In this document: positions 50,261 to 62,514 of the stretch, one piece after another
How positions within the stretch are numbered: position 1 is the first letter of the stretch
Layout: the number at the start of each line of letters is the position of its first letter
From: Salvator merianae
Taxonomy: Eukaryota; Chordata; Lepidosauria; Squamata; Teiidae
DNA: 64,000 nucleotides
Assembly (NCBI GenBank): GCA_003586115.2
Contig: QVOM02000116.1
Location: forward strand, 30,729,062-30,793,061
Reading direction: 5' to 3'
Position numbers and translations under genes: made by a program
Notes under the pieces: model-generated
What the model saw: the letters and a program-made list of their open reading frames with translations, nothing else
Databases searched by the model: none
What the model was told of the DNA's origin: nothing

Positions 50261-50779
50261 TGCATTCTTGGAAAACTCAAAGAGCCTGTACAGAGGGAAA
50301 TGCCAGGATGCGCAAAGATGTTTTCAACTGTCTTCTAGAATTAGGTACGGAGGAGACTTGCCTTACATTAGGTGTAAGTTTATTCCTTAATTTACATCTT
50401 TTAGAGAAGCTCTGATGAAAAAAGCAAGATTTAAAAATATTTTGTGATTTCATTAAAATATAGTCTTTACAGAGTGAGGCATTAATAATATATTAAAGTT
50501 GAATTGAAAGATCTACAGTGGTACCTAGGGTTTTTTATTTTTATTACTGTTTAGAATAAACAGCTTTGGGGAGAGATTTGTAAATGTGTACAGATTTTTG
50601 CAGTTAAACCAGTAACAAAATTATATTGTGAAGTTCTCACATTTTGTCTTGCACTATAAATACCATCAACCTAGGAACTAGAGCCATACGTAAAACAAAA
50701 AACAACAAAAAACCTTTGCAATATATTCAGGCGAAAAAAGCTGTATAGCCACTAATCATTGTACTGTTTGACTATATTC

Positions 50780-51148
50780 ATGTGCAAAGCATGCAAATGC
50801 CAACAACATCACAAAGAGATGCAAACCTACTGAAATCATTTGTAGTTTCTGGCCAGAGAGTCTTAACAGTAGATAGATTTCTGATCTCAGGTAGTGAAGC
50901 GCTGGTCCAACCTAGCATGATATTTCTTACATGTTTAAGTTCACAAACCACCTCCCTATCTAGTTTTAGAAGACAACTGAGAACGTTTTTATTCACCCTA
51001 ACATTGAGAACTAAATCAGTATATTTTATTATTTGTATTTTCCCATGAATTTAATGCAGTATTTAATGTTGCTTTTATATATTTAATTTCTTGCCACTCC
51101 TCCAGAGTGATATAAAGTGATAGGGTGGAGTATAAATTAATAATAAAA
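50780..51148 (+). mobile_element. L2-like LINE 3' end
   Basis: The segment runs from about 50930 (CCTCCCTATCTAGTTTTAGA, matching 'aggaggcagctgaaaac') to CCAGAGTGATATAAAGTGATAGGGTGGAGTATAAAT and ends in AATAATAAAAA (51137-51147). This is the typical '...gggcagtataaat' LINE tail. Confidence 0.5.
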
Positions 51149-52384
51149 AACCTGTTTAAATGCTTTCCATTTTCCTAACCTCCTTTCCCAAATACTCTCA
51201 TTTGTGGCTTTGACCTTCTTTTCCAAGGCGATGTCTCCATTACATAGCTTATGATGCCCTTTTTTCCATGCTAGGGTGATACACGCTCATTAATCCCCAC
51301 AGCAAAGTGACTGAGAGCCCATACTTATGCCTCCAGACATTTAGGATCAGTGTGCGAGAAACAACACTGAAACTTCAGACTTGTTCTCTGGCCCCTTCAG
51401 TCATCTGACAGTGTTTCATTGATATGCAGTGAAATGGCTTATGAGGTTTCCCATGCCTGTGTTTACACTTGATAGAGTAGCTTGGCTGGCAGTAGAAGAA
51501 ATGATCTGTTGCATCAGTCAGTCCATGCTGTTGAAGCCACACCTCTTCCAGATGCCTTACAGAAATGAGTGGGAATACAGTCCAAGTTGTTGGAACCTCA
51601 TTCTTTTTTTCCCATAGGCTTAATGTTTCAATATTCATGAAGTTTTTCAGGGACCTAATCCTCAGATGTGTCAGGTGCTCACTATATTTATCTTCTAGAA
51701 GTGTTTTTCTCTTATATATAATATATCATCAGCCAGTTTATTAGGCAAGGCATGGAATATAGGGAAATTCTTCTTCTTTAAGGAGATAGATTTATGACAA
51801 GGCAAAAAGGGAGGCTACAGGTAGGTGCAGGGAAAAGAAAACGAAAACCCTGTTGCTCCTAACGCCTCAACTCCCATTACATTTATCATCTGTATATCAC
51901 AGATCCACAAATACGTCTTTTAAAGACAGAAGGAAACAAAGACACTGTTTTATAAGTCCTATTTATCTTGCTACCTCTCTGAAGCTTGTGATTATGGCAT
52001 TAAGCATAAAGCATAGCTCAAAGAAACATGAAAAATAGCACTGATTGTGCTGATGGATGAACTTATTGTGCCTTAAAGGAAAACAATAATCATTTAATGG
52101 ATTTTGATCTACAAGCAGCTGTTACTATCATCAGTCAACAGATATCATACTGTTGATTTGTCTAGCCACCCACTTCTGTGTATATTGTCTTGTAACAAGA
52201 CTATATCTTTAGCATGCATATAGCATTGACTCCTTCGAAAACTTGTGAGAGATGCATCTGTGAGTTGTCTGAGGCAAATGTCCTTTCCATATTTAGCATA
52301 ATCTTGGTACAGGAAGGAGTCGAGAGACCTGCCTTTCATGTGTTAGTCTTGAACAAAGCAGGCTGAGCTCCCTCCTAGTACACT

Positions 52385-52845
52385 TTGTTTGCATTGGACT
52401 ATGATATAGACTGGGATAGAGTACCAAAATGGTGCCCTATCCCTTTTCAAAGAGGTCTGCAAGTGGACTATCATCTGTATTCCAAACTATGAAGGGCATG
52501 CAGACTGCATGCCCCCATGTTCTAGAATAGACTTGGGAGACTTTTTGGCAGTGTGCCAGGGAGAGCTAGCTGCATGAAGAGTTCTAGAAGTTGATGCACA
52601 CTGAAAAGGGTCCCTCTGGAAACTGCAAAGGCCAAAAACTTTTGTTCCTAGTCTTTAGAGGCTTCATGCTGGCTTTAAGGGCTGGGTCCAGTCTTTGAAA
52701 CTGGTACTCAGGCCTAGACCAAAATGGGCTGTCTGAATGCACACAGTCTTTGAAGCAGGCTACCTCTAGGTCACCCCAGTGTGGCCCAAATTCACTGACC
52801 TGCACTACATAAGCTAGAACACTCCACGTAGTGTGAAAATGTCCA
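52385..52845. mobile_element. MITE-like repeat
   Basis: It shares the CCCTTTTCAAAGAGGTCTGC segment with 40365. It also has CAAAGGCCAAAAACTTTTGTTCCTAG, seen in variant form at 25250, 37455 and 57070, and ends GTAGTGTGAAAATGTCC. Boundaries are approximate. Confidence 0.4.
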
Positions 52846-52857
52846 TGGTGTCTCAAC

Positions 52858-53045
52858 TTTCAGCAGCATTATTCCCTACCACCTTCTCCAGGAAGCTTTC
52901 TTTATATACTAACAATTTACAATATACATATTTGAAATTTTTGTATATTGAATTATATGTATTTTTCTTATTGTGCTTTTGCTTTGTGGTGAACTATCTT
53001 GGGCAATTATTTTTGGAAAGGTGATATAGAAATACAAATACAAAC
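52858..53045 (+). mobile_element. L2-like LINE 3' end
   Basis: A CTTCTCCAGGAAGCTTTC segment is followed by T-rich sequence and GTGAACTATCTTGGGC then GGTGATATAGAAATACAAATAC, the decayed 'gtgaaccgccttgggc...ggtatagaaat' tail of L2-like elements. Confidence 0.5.
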
Positions 53046-53369
53046 ACACAGAGGGCAAGCAGCCTTTCCACAACAGCTTCCCATGGCTCACATCACCCAA
53101 AATGGAGACATGTGAGCAAATTACACAATTGCAACTGGGAAAGATGTCGTGGCAGAGCTGTGGGTGAGGAAACATGGATATATTTGGTTTTTGTCCCAGA
53201 AGAGTTTCTAATGAGGCCCAGGAAGTTATATGGGAACCCTTCACTCCTAAAAAAACAAAACTAATTTATTGCTTTCCGTTTATCATTCTGGATCCAGCAC
53301 ATTGCCATTGTCACTTCTTAGCTTTCCATCTTCCTCTCTCTGAGGTTACCAAAGATTACACAGGTCTAC

Positions 53370-53390
53370 AAAAAAAAAAAAAAAAAAAAA
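53370..53390. repeat. Poly(A) tract, 21 bp
   Basis: Uninterrupted A run. Confidence 0.95.
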
Positions 53391-53774
53391 TTTCAGGTGC
53401 CAAGGTTTTTTTAATGGATTTAGGGTATTTTGAGGGTGCTGAATTCAAAAATCCCATTACTTTTCCTGAATTGGTTCTAGTTTTTTAGATAATGGACATC
53501 CATGAAAATAATGCATTCCCCCAATTTGACTTGTGTGTGATAACAAATACAATAGCTTTTGGTCTGTCTTTTGACTCTTTAACAGTGTCTTAGGTAATGA
53601 AATATTCCATATAATTATTTTGTATTTCAATTTGTAGGCCTACAATGCTATAAAAGTGACTTTTTGAAGCCAGAATTCAACTGTGAATTTGCAGAGGAAA
53701 GAAGTCGGCTACAGTAAATGTTTGTCAATCCAGTCTTGGTTTATACCCGAAAAGTTGTCTTAATAAGTATATAA

Positions 53775-53996
53775 ATGCATGTGAAAATTATGACTCCATC
53801 AAGAGGCGCCTGCATCAACGATCCTGATGTATTCTGCTACATCTGTGGAGAGTACATGGTTGAAAAGCAAAGAAGAAATATCACAGACTTTGTGCATCAA
53901 GTATACCTGGCTTATTTTGGAGTACAACTTGGAGACCAGGATAAGTCTTGGGCTCTACATATAGTTGCAATTCTGGATGCTTTTCAAATGTGTTAA
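53775..53996 (+). pseudogene. Decayed N-terminal fragment of a dispersed Cys-containing protein family
   Basis: The frame contains GACINDPDVFCYICGEYMVE, then QRRNITDFVHQVYLAYFGVQ, then GDQDKSWALH. From memory this matches a repeated metazoan family of uncharacterised proteins with an N-terminal pattern of N-PD-FCY(I/V)CGE, then (N/P)IT-F, then YFG--(V/I)GDQDK-WAPHICC. The CxxC pair is kept (CYIC), but the second cysteine group expected after WA-H is lost (HIVAIL), and a stop follows at 53994. The family is multicopy in many genomes and probably spread with mobile elements. This copy is broken, with no continuation downstream. Confidence 0.55.
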
Positions 53997-54594
53997 TTAA
54001 TTAATTAATTAACTAATAAATATCTCAGAAACTAGAGCCAATCTGGCAAAACCGAAGTCATATTCTTAATCAGCACCATAAACTTAATATAAAACCGTTC
54101 AGACATCGTTGGCACCAAAATCACTGTATACCAGTGTTATCATCAACTAAATGGACCACAGCTAAGAAAGCAGACATTGTGTAAATATAGTTGATTAACT
54201 GAACTGTTATCACTGTGCAATCAATCAAATTTATTTGATGCTTGACCAGAACACATTATTGACTACATTACAGAAAACAGAAGTTACAATATTAATTAAA
54301 AAGAATACATTTAAAAGATTTAACCTGTTGAAAGAATAAGAGATGAAACAAAAGTCCACCCCTGATCTGCTACCCAACCTTCAAGATGCTTATTCCAGCT
54401 AAATACCAGGCTGCTTAGGAACTTGTCTCCTAACTTTAATGGTAGAGATAACAATATCCCATTGGTCACAAGCACTCAGTAACTGTTACAAAGCATAAAC
54501 ACTGTGAACAGAGACTAATATTAGGTGCCCATTTATTAGTTTCTGAAAGGGCCTACCAGCAACATGATTAGACATATTTTTAGACTGATGCAAC

Positions 54595-54722
54595 ATAGCT
54601 CCCTATGTTCTTATTTTAGTGTCCTAATATGGCCTCAAGAGACTTCTCAATATTTATCACAGCTAAAAAACTTGTCCTTTATGAATTTGTCACACTGCCT
54701 TTTTAAAGCTGACTAGGGCTGT
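54595..54722 (-). mobile_element. CR1 LINE fragment
   Basis: TTTATGAATTTGTCACACTG then CCTTTTTAAAGCTGACTAGG matches the 'tcatgaatttgtctaa...cttaaagccatctag' part of the antisense CR1 copies elsewhere in the window. Confidence 0.5.
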
Positions 54723-55039
54723 GATCACACACAGGGTTTGGGGGGGGCATCCATTTTCTGAAACTACCCCATCTATGGATGGGGGGGGGACCCACATCAC
54801 ACAGTTTAAACAGGTGACTTACCTTTCCTTCCTTGTCATTGCTTTCCTTGCTCACTTCTTCTTGACCTCCACCAGTCTGATTTTATGTGGATCTGATTAG
54901 TCAGCAGCTATAGCAGACATGGATGTGGGGTGGGCACGGTCTGTGACACAGCTTCCAGTGCAACTTCTGTTAGGTTAATGCCAGGGCCAACTCTGGTACA
55001 CTATTGCCAGTGTTGGTTTAGAACTTTGCGCGAGTGGAC

Positions 55040-55860
55040 AGGGAAACAAGCAGTGCCCAATTTTGAACATTTAGAAAAGATCCAAAAGAGAGTGACTAAA
55101 ATAATCAAGGATCTAGAGCAATTTTTTCTACAAGGAAAGGCTGCAACATTTGGGACTTTAGAATGAAGCAAGTGAGAGGGAACTAGAGATGTGCAGAACC
55201 AGGTGGTTTGACCAGTTCAAACTCAAACTCAAGCCATCCCTGGTTCAAAGGGGCCAGTCAGAACTCAAACTAAATCAGAGGGTTGTTCAAACTGGTCAGA
55301 TCACCCAGTCTATTCAAATAGTTCATGTTCATCAATATTTGTGCTTTAAAAAGGCTCTTAAAAACTGTTTTTAACATTATTTTTGAACAACTAACAGGTT
55401 CAAACCTGCTTGAGGTTCAAATCAAACCAATTCAAGCCTGTTCTAATTCAAACCAAAATAACACATAATTTGGTTTGGTTTGAACAAAACCACAGTTTTT
55501 AGTACAGTTTTTAGAGGGAACCTATAAAATTATGCATGGTATGGACAAAATGCATGGGGAGATGTTTTCTCTCCTTACCAAAATACTTGAACCAGGTATC
55601 ACCCAATTAAGCTGAATCCTGAAAGAACCAGAACAGATGAAAGGATTTATTATTATTTTTTAATACAATGCATAGTTGCACTTTGGAATTTGCTACCAGG
55701 AGATGGTATTTTCCACAGACTATAAGCCAACCATAGATGTCATGTTTCTGAAGACCAGCTGATGGGAGAATGTGAGCAGGGCAAGCTGTGTGCTCATGCC
55801 TTGTTAGTAGGTGAAAGAAGCTCCCTTTTTCTTTTGAAGCAGACACAGCCGTTCATCACA
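55040..55860 (+). mobile_element. CR1 LINE 3' region, interrupted by a hAT-like MITE
   Basis: 55044-55165 reads AGAAAAGATCCAAAAGAGAGTGACTAAAATAATCAAGG then CAAGGAAAGGCTGCAACATTTGGGAC, the CR1 3' coding/UTR boundary in sense orientation. After the inserted element at 55184-55513 it resumes with CTATAAAATTATGCATGGTATGG, then AATACAATGCATAGTTGCAC and TTTGGAATTTGCTACCAGGA. The order matches an intact CR1 3' end. Confidence 0.75.
55184..55513. mobile_element. hAT-like MITE, 330 bp, nested in CR1
   Basis: It starts TAGAGATGTGCAGAACC. The right inverted terminus is badly decayed (CAGTTTTTA). The exact duplication GAGGGAAC (55176-55183 and 55514-55521) and the interrupted CR1 sequence fix both ends. 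The interior has GGTTCAAA/TTTGAACC words, as in the copy at 38212. Confidence 0.8.
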
Positions 55861-56934
55861 GATTCCTTCCTCTTCCTCCCTCCATTTTGCTTAAGGGGAA
55901 CAGAGCATAAGTAGATGACCAAAAACTAACTGCAGTAAAAGCATGGAACTTTGGTCAATGCCAAAAGATCTTGTCATAATAAGAACAGAGAAATAAGAAA
56001 TAAGAAGAAATACGAAATACGAAATAAATAGTATTTCTGTATCTATATGTCAGAACAGCAGGACTGGCTCAGCACCATTGTGAAGGGTTTACACATTCTT
56101 GCACCCCTGTAATAATGTGGGTGTGCTCAGATAGTGCTCAAATAGTGAGGGATTCTCATGACCCCACATTCAGTGAGCTGTTATTCCAGCATAAGCAGTT
56201 GTTGCACAGTGCCTTCTCCTGCTCTTCAGTCCTATCATCGCCGCCACCACTGCTGAAGGTGCAGACTTATCTGTTCTGATTCTTCGAGGCAGATAGGCTG
56301 GGCCTTTTTTTCCCCTGAACACAGGAAATGGCCAATATCCAGGGCTGTGATGGTTGATTATAAGTTAGATTCAGTTCTTCCAAGCCTTCAATAACAATGC
56401 CTCTAAGCCTTTGAATTTATTTTAACTTTGTTTATATTAGTTTCAAATTATAATAGACTTGGATACAAGTAGTACAGTAATTTGTTTCAAAGTTACTGGA
56501 GAAGCAATAAAATCACAAGAAACCTCTCCTGAGCAGAAGAATTAGCATTTTAAGTAACTATTAGATTATATTCAATTGAATAAATTTTTCTGATCATTTA
56601 ATTGGATCAATATTAATTGCTCAATAAAAAACTTTCAAGGACACCATAGTCTCTCCCTTTTTCCCTGGAAATTTCCTGTCAACTTAAAATCCATTAGTCA
56701 AAAGGTCCCAAAGTTCAGAGAACTCACAAATACATGTGTCTAGGAGGAATTCATGTAACATGGGTCACCTTGTGCGTCTGATTGGCCACTGTGAAAACAA
56801 ACTGCAAGACTAGATGGGTCATAGGCCCAACCTAGTGGGACATTTCTTAGGTTTTTAAGTTTTCAGTCTGCAGTGCCAGGAAGATACTAGCACTGTCTTG
56901 AGGTCCCAAGAAGGACCACATGTAAATGGAGCCT

Positions 56935-57480
56935 ATGACAAATTCCACACGCATGCCTTAGGCATGCACTGCAGAAAAGGATTCTGGCTCAGAAAAAGCA
57001 TGCTGGACCAGGAAGCATAAAGCATGTTGATGTCTGCTCTGGCCTGGCCCAGCAGCAGAGCTGGGAAACAAAAGTCCCTGGCCTCAAAGTTTCAGGCCAG
57101 AATCATTTTCCCACATCTCCAGAAATGGTCCCAAATCTTCTGGGGTTCAGTGAAATGTCACTGACTCCAAAACACAGCATGGCCATTCTTGCCACACCAG
57201 GTGTCTACACAGTGGCTGCAGGAACCAGAATTCGGCTTAGTTCATGATGAGACTAATTTTAAGTGGTCTCACCCTAAAGCATGCCCAGGTGCAGAATCCA
57301 TGCTAGGGAGCAGGCCAGACACAAGGCCTAAGCAGCCACGTCAAACTACAGAAGCCATGCTCTTCCATAGTGCACATTGGCATGAGGACCCCAAGATCCA
57401 AAAAACTCATCTGGCATGGTCCCATTGAAGCATACAGTTGTTGCATATGTCAGTACTCACTAGTAGTGAATATATCCTTA
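56935..57480. mobile_element. MITE-like repeat
   Basis: ACAAAAGTCCCTGGCCTCAAAG (57068-57089) parallels the 'aaagttcctggcc' segment of the related repeats, and the CACACGCATGCCTTAGGCATGCACTG palindromic start is MITE-like. Boundaries are approximate. Confidence 0.35.
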
Positions 57481-58344
57481 TGCTAAAAGCACAGGATTAG
57501 AAAGAACAGCCTTGTTCTCACTATAGTTGGCAGTTTATGCTTTCATGAATTACACTTCTAATGTCTGCCTTTACACTTCACCAAGGTTCTTGATGCTAGA
57601 ATTGTCTACCTCTTCAGCAGAAAATCCAAATGTTACATTAGCTTACTCATTCATGTCCCTCCAAATACCTTCACAGCTTTATAAATCTTTACATTAATAG
57701 TGTTTTCTAATAATCTTACAATTGAACACTGAAATTTCAAGATTACTGTATCCATTCATTCCAGTAGCTTTCAGCCTTTGTAGCTCCTTAAGCTCATAAG
57801 CTTGTCCACATTCTTTCATTGCTCAAGCCCTGTTGAAGGAAAACCAACATGCCTTGTCTTTGACAATATGCCTTCTTCTCCTTTCATACAGCAGTATTCT
57901 CTCCTAACCTCGATATACGACTAGAAGATAAATTTATTTTTGTCTTCAAAGCCTCTCTTAAGAACATGTCACTTTGAATTCCAAACACAGAATGTCCACT
58001 GAATATTCAATACCCACATTTGTATTTAACATCTGGCAGTGCTTAATATTTGACATGTAACTACATTTCACATTTGACTTCTAGAATCTGCAGATAGTTA
58101 ATATTCAATGACATTCAGCTGCGTGTTGTAGCAACTAAAATGTTGGTTTTGTTATATAAACAGCTAGAACTGGTTTTATTTGGTAGATGTGTACAGATGT
58201 ATAGTACAAGCATAAGATGTCTGTATGCAATCATCCCTTACATATCGTGGTGATGCTTTTAAGATCTGCATGGCCGTACAAGGTTGTGCCAAAAGGGCAT
58301 GGAGAATGGGTAGACTACACTTCACTGTACCCATCAGATGCTTA

Positions 58345-58468
58345 TCCTACCACTCAGGGTGATATCCATCCTTGAGAATGGGATGTTTGTTTTTAAATTG
58401 CTGTAGCCTGCTGAAAGACTCTGTGATATAGGGCAGGATATAAATGTAAATAAGTGAATGAATGAAGC
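58345..58468 (+). mobile_element. LINE/SINE 3' tail remnant
   Basis: ATAGGGCAGGATATAAATGTAAATAAGTGAATGAATGA is a typical '(ggg)cggtatataaat + short tandem' end. The upstream part is not assignable. Confidence 0.35.
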
Positions 58469-59094
58469 ACAGTTCTGGTTCACTTCTGCAGCCGTAGGAG
58501 TAACCTACGTTTGCTTTCCTGTCCAAGGCCTTGAAGCAAAGCACCAAAAATGACCAGTTTCCTTCCCCAGGCTCAAAGTTTGTAAGTGAACAGTCTGCCT
58601 CCCCATCCTTCGGCTGAAGCAGGCACTTCAACACAGGAGCAGACCCCTCCTATGCCCATGCAAAAGAAACATCTATTTCCAAAATCACCATATTACACTC
58701 CCCTTGACGATTCCTTATATAAAACTATATTGCAAAACACAGTCTTATATTATAAGACCAAACCCACATTTTTCTTCCTGTACAAAACCAAAGACCCTGT
58801 TATGAACAGGATATTGCACCAGTATTATTGGCAGTGATATATGTCAATTGTATATGATATTAGCTGTAATTTGTAATCATACCTCACCAATACAGTATAA
58901 TTAGCAGTGATATAACTATAAAGATGATCATTACCTCCTGCTTAGTACACCATAATAATACCTTTGGACCAATAATAATAGTGGCCTGACAATATACGAG
59001 CATAGCCACTTCCTGACAAATATTAAGCCTCAGTAATTCCAATCTGAATCAGAAATATGTATTTTTCATAATTGTGGTAGTTGTCATCGAACTA

Positions 59095-59126
59095 AAGAAG
59101 AAGAAGAAGAAGAAGAAGAAGAAGAA
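59095..59126. repeat. (AAG)n microsatellite
   Basis: About ten AAG units at the tail of the SINE at 59095-59405. Confidence 0.95.
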
Positions 59127-59405
59127 CTTGGTTTTTATACCCCGCTTTTCTCAGCTGAAGCTGACTCAAAACGGCTTACAAGGTTATTTTTCACCCGAAG
59201 GCTTACATCTGTCTATCTTCCGCATCACACAATGTGATGCTCCCTATTTATCTACTTGCAATTACTTGCTTTCGAACAGTTAGGTTGGCTGGAGCTAGAG
59301 GCCAGTAGAGGGCGCTCATCCCCTCTACACGGCAGACAGGGGCCTTGAACTCTGATCCTCCTATTGAAAGATCAGTGCCTTAGCCTTCTGTGCCACCGTG
59401 CCTCC
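59095..59405 (-). mobile_element. tRNA-headed SINE with an expanded TTC tail
   Basis: On the minus strand the head (near 59405) reads GGAGGCACGGTGGCACAGAAGG and AAGGCACTGATC, then GGATCAGAGTTCAAGGCCCC (B-box-like). The 3' part reads AAGCCGTTTTGAGTCAGCTTC and AAAAGCGGGGTATAAAAACC. It ends in a (TTC)n microsatellite (plus-strand AAG repeat, 59095-59126), as if the A-rich tail seeded the repeat. Confidence 0.6.
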
Positions 59406-59576
59406 TATAATAGCATCTGTAATAGCACTATAATAGAACTATAATAGCATCTCCTGAGTAAGCAATATTTGACTTGTTGCCTAGATATACCTATGCAACT
59501 AATTCTGTGGAACCATGGTGCGGAATTATACCACAGAATGTAATGAACCATGGATTGCTCAGAAGAGTTACATTGG

Positions 59577-59670
59577 TCCTTTCTGCACCGGGCCTTATTC
59601 CAGATTATATCCCAGAATAGAAGCCTGCCATCTGCATGTTAGTGCAGACTATGGCAGGCCTAAATAGCCC
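59577..59670. mobile_element. MITE fragment (CCTTTCTGCACCGGGCCTTATT type)
   Basis: CCTTTCTGCACCGGGCCTTATTCCAGATTATATCCCAGAATAGAAGCCTGCCATCTGCATG recurs inverted at 46640-46736 and in part at 26240-26325, so it is an interspersed repeat. Confidence 0.5.
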
Positions 59671-59865
59671 TAAAAAGCTTAGCTGAAAGAGTATCTTGTA
59701 CCATGCATTCCTACTCATACTCAGATCCTTACTATGAACTGTTAAAAAAAAAAAGGGAGGAGGGGCTTCTCTGGCTGCCCTTACCAAATGAAGTAAAATG
59801 GCAGCAGTGGCACCCAAGTTCTGGAACTGCGACCTGAGAGTTATCCACCTGGGGCTGTCTCTATA

Positions 59866-60237
59866 TCCTTTGAAGCAGCAGGTGAAGACATTTTTTCTCT
59901 CTATTGCACAATACTAGAACCAGGGGGCATTTTATGAAGCTGATAGGTGGGAATGTTAGGATCAATAAGGGAAAGTATTTTTTCCTCTTAAAGCCTTAAC
60001 GGCTTTAAGAAAGAGTTAAACAAATTCATGTAGGACAGATGTATCTATGGCTACTAGGAATGGATGCCTAAATACTACCTCCAGGTTGGAGAGAAAGGCA
60101 GGATGCAAGGAATCAAGAGCAGGTGAAGCTTTTGCCTTTGTCTTCTACTTGAAGCAAATGATGGGCCACTGTGTGAAATAGGATGCTGGACTAGATGCAC
60201 TTATGACCTCATCCAGCAGTGTTCCTCTTATGTTCTT
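59866..60237 (+). mobile_element. CR1 LINE 3' end
   Basis: The sense orientation reads GCACAATACTAGAACCAGGGG, AAAGAGTTAAACAAATTCATG, GGGCCACTGTGTGAAATAGG, ATGCTGGACTAGATGCAC and a terminal TCTTATGTTCTTAAG. The last bases are the short tandem typical of reptile CR1 termini. Confidence 0.8.
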
Positions 60238-60239
60238 AA

Positions 60240-60470
60240 GTTCAATTTTATTCAGTGAGACATTTTAGATAATAGCATTGATTTATTTTACTGTTTTAAT
60301 TTTATTGTTAAGTTTGATTCATTTTCTATTCTTTTAAAAGAAGGGTTGACTTATGTTTTTAATTACAGCTTTGTAAGCCACTCTGAGAACTTCATTTATT
60401 GGGTGGCTATATAATAAATAAATATAATAAATACCAAATAAATACCAAATAAATAAATACAAATCCACCA
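60240..60470 (+). mobile_element. L2-like LINE 3' end
   Basis: GCTTTGTAAGCCACTCTGAG (60369-60388) then GGGTGGCTATATAATAAATA is the characteristic tail, ending in AAATA repeats up to 60470. It directly follows a CR1 end. Confidence 0.5.
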
Positions 60471-62307
60471 AATAAATTCTTCCTCCCAGATTAAAAAAAA
60501 AATTGCACTAAAATTTTTCTCTCTGACAATTCTAGATTAAAGAGCCATTGGAGTCAACCTTTTTACCTTCTTCAGACATCAAAGCTGAGTTGAAAGCAAT
60601 TCTCTAGCACCATCCAAACATATGATAGAAGCCGACATAGCAGTGATATTAGAACCAGACAGACAAAAGCATTTGTTTTTCTGCTGCTGTTCAACAGTCA
60701 TGGTGATAGAAAAATACCAGGGGAAAGTGTGGGAAAATTAACTCTGCAAGTGCACTTGCAAATGGAGCAGCATTTGTTACATTAATCTGGAAGCCAAAAT
60801 GGTTGGGTTCCCACCCTTGTCTGCAGACTCTTGTTCTGCCCCTCATTTTGCATTCATTAAGCATTTTAGCAACTGACCAATCAGAGCATGCCATTCAGTG
60901 GATTCATTGCTCAAGTGGGAAAGTCAGGTCTGCTATTTTTCTTCTCTTCCCCCCACCTAACACTTTTAAGTTCCACTTTTATGAACCCTAAAGTGATCCC
61001 TTTAGCAATCCAAGGTGGGGGAGGGAGTTGGGGAGAAAGAAGCTTAATTTTTAGCACTGTAATTTCAACAGGCAATTTTCCCACTTTCTGCTTGGGCAGG
61101 TGGAATGGAGATAGGACTGGATGCATAAACAACCAATCCCTACATGGTAAGAGAAGAACCAAAAGTGCACCAAGAGCAGGAGAGGGCGAACGTGCTGAAA
61201 ATGTAGAAGATTTCAAAGTACTTCTGATGATAAAACAGTATCGCAAGTGTGATCTCTCCGCATTATATTTGGAAGGCACTTTTTAATATAAAAATGCAAA
61301 GTAGATCACTTTCAGTGCAGGTTTGATTTATTGATGGTACATTTCAGTGGTGCCTCAGGCTTTTCTCATCACCTATATGGTAGGCTGCATTATAGACATG
61401 CATAGCTAGCTGGCCATAGATGGCTTGGAAGAAAGCTGTCTAAATACTCCCCAGGGTACAACAGAATAATGAAGGAGGCAAAGGGAAGAGGAAACAGAAT
61501 TAGGCAGAAAGCAGAATTGAGATAGAAAAACCCTTGATCAGCAGTTGAGGAGGCAGGGAGGAGCACAGCAGCTAGAGCTGAATATTCAGATAGCCAGGCA
61601 ACGCTGGTGGCTGATGTTCTAGAGGCAAGTGGAAACAAGGAAAATCTCCTTGCCTTATCATGATGCTTCCATTTGCAAACCTGTGTCCTAGAGATAACAG
61701 TGTATGTCTGAGAACTAGCAATAACCACACAGTAGTGTACTGTTCCCACACAACCAGACCTGACAAATAATTGATACGTTAATATGGGGCTCAACCAGAA
61801 TATTACAATAATGAGATAAAAATGGCCAGATCTCCTCGCTGCTGTAAGCACTCTAAACTGTCAACACAGAAGAGTTGGGATTTAGGATAATGATATTCTC
61901 AGCGTGAGTATGAAACAGTTACCCTTGGAAAAGTGTAAGTAAAAATCAGCACAAATCAGGTTGACTCAAGAAGAATCATATGCAAAAGGTCAGGAGGAGT
62001 GGATCATTTGCCAAAGGGCTGTGGAAACTATACCATGGTTAGGGTGGCCAAATATTCTGCTACAAAAAAAAATAATAATCATTCATTTGAAAAGGATGTG
62101 AGGTCAATTCTCTATTGGAATGCATCCTTCATTGGATGGGCTGCCTGGCATAGGTACAGCTTAAAAGTTTAAAATTCTTCAGAAGAAAGACTGAGTTGTC
62201 TGCAAACAGCAAGGATAAACGTGGTTATATAGCACTTGCCCTTGTCATGGCCCACCAGATATGCTGGGGATCCCCTGGATAGATTCATTTATGGGCACAT
62301 CTAGTGA

Positions 62308-62432
62308 AGTCCATGTACTATTAGCTCACTAGAAACTTCCAGGTGCTCACTGCATGTATGCTCGTTTTGTTTTTTTCACACCCTTGGCAAGTTCCCAGAA
62401 GTTTTCAGTGAGCTAATGTCACATGGACCTTG
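62308..62432. repeat. Inverted repeat, about 40-bp arms
   Basis: GTCCATGTACTATTAGCTCACTAGAAACTTCC (62310-62341) pairs with GAAGTTTTCAGTGAGCTAATGTCACATGGAC (62399-62429). It is probably the core of a small MITE. Confidence 0.7.
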
Positions 62433-62514
62433 CTAGCCAGGCAGGAAAGTGAAACTATTACAGGAAATTCAGCCAGCACCACTGCTGCTTTTCCAAGAAA
62501 AACATTGCAATGCT

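Noticed and set aside
61390..61851. 153-codon minus-strand frame
   Set aside because: No recognisable domain and an overlapping second frame. Consistent with chance.
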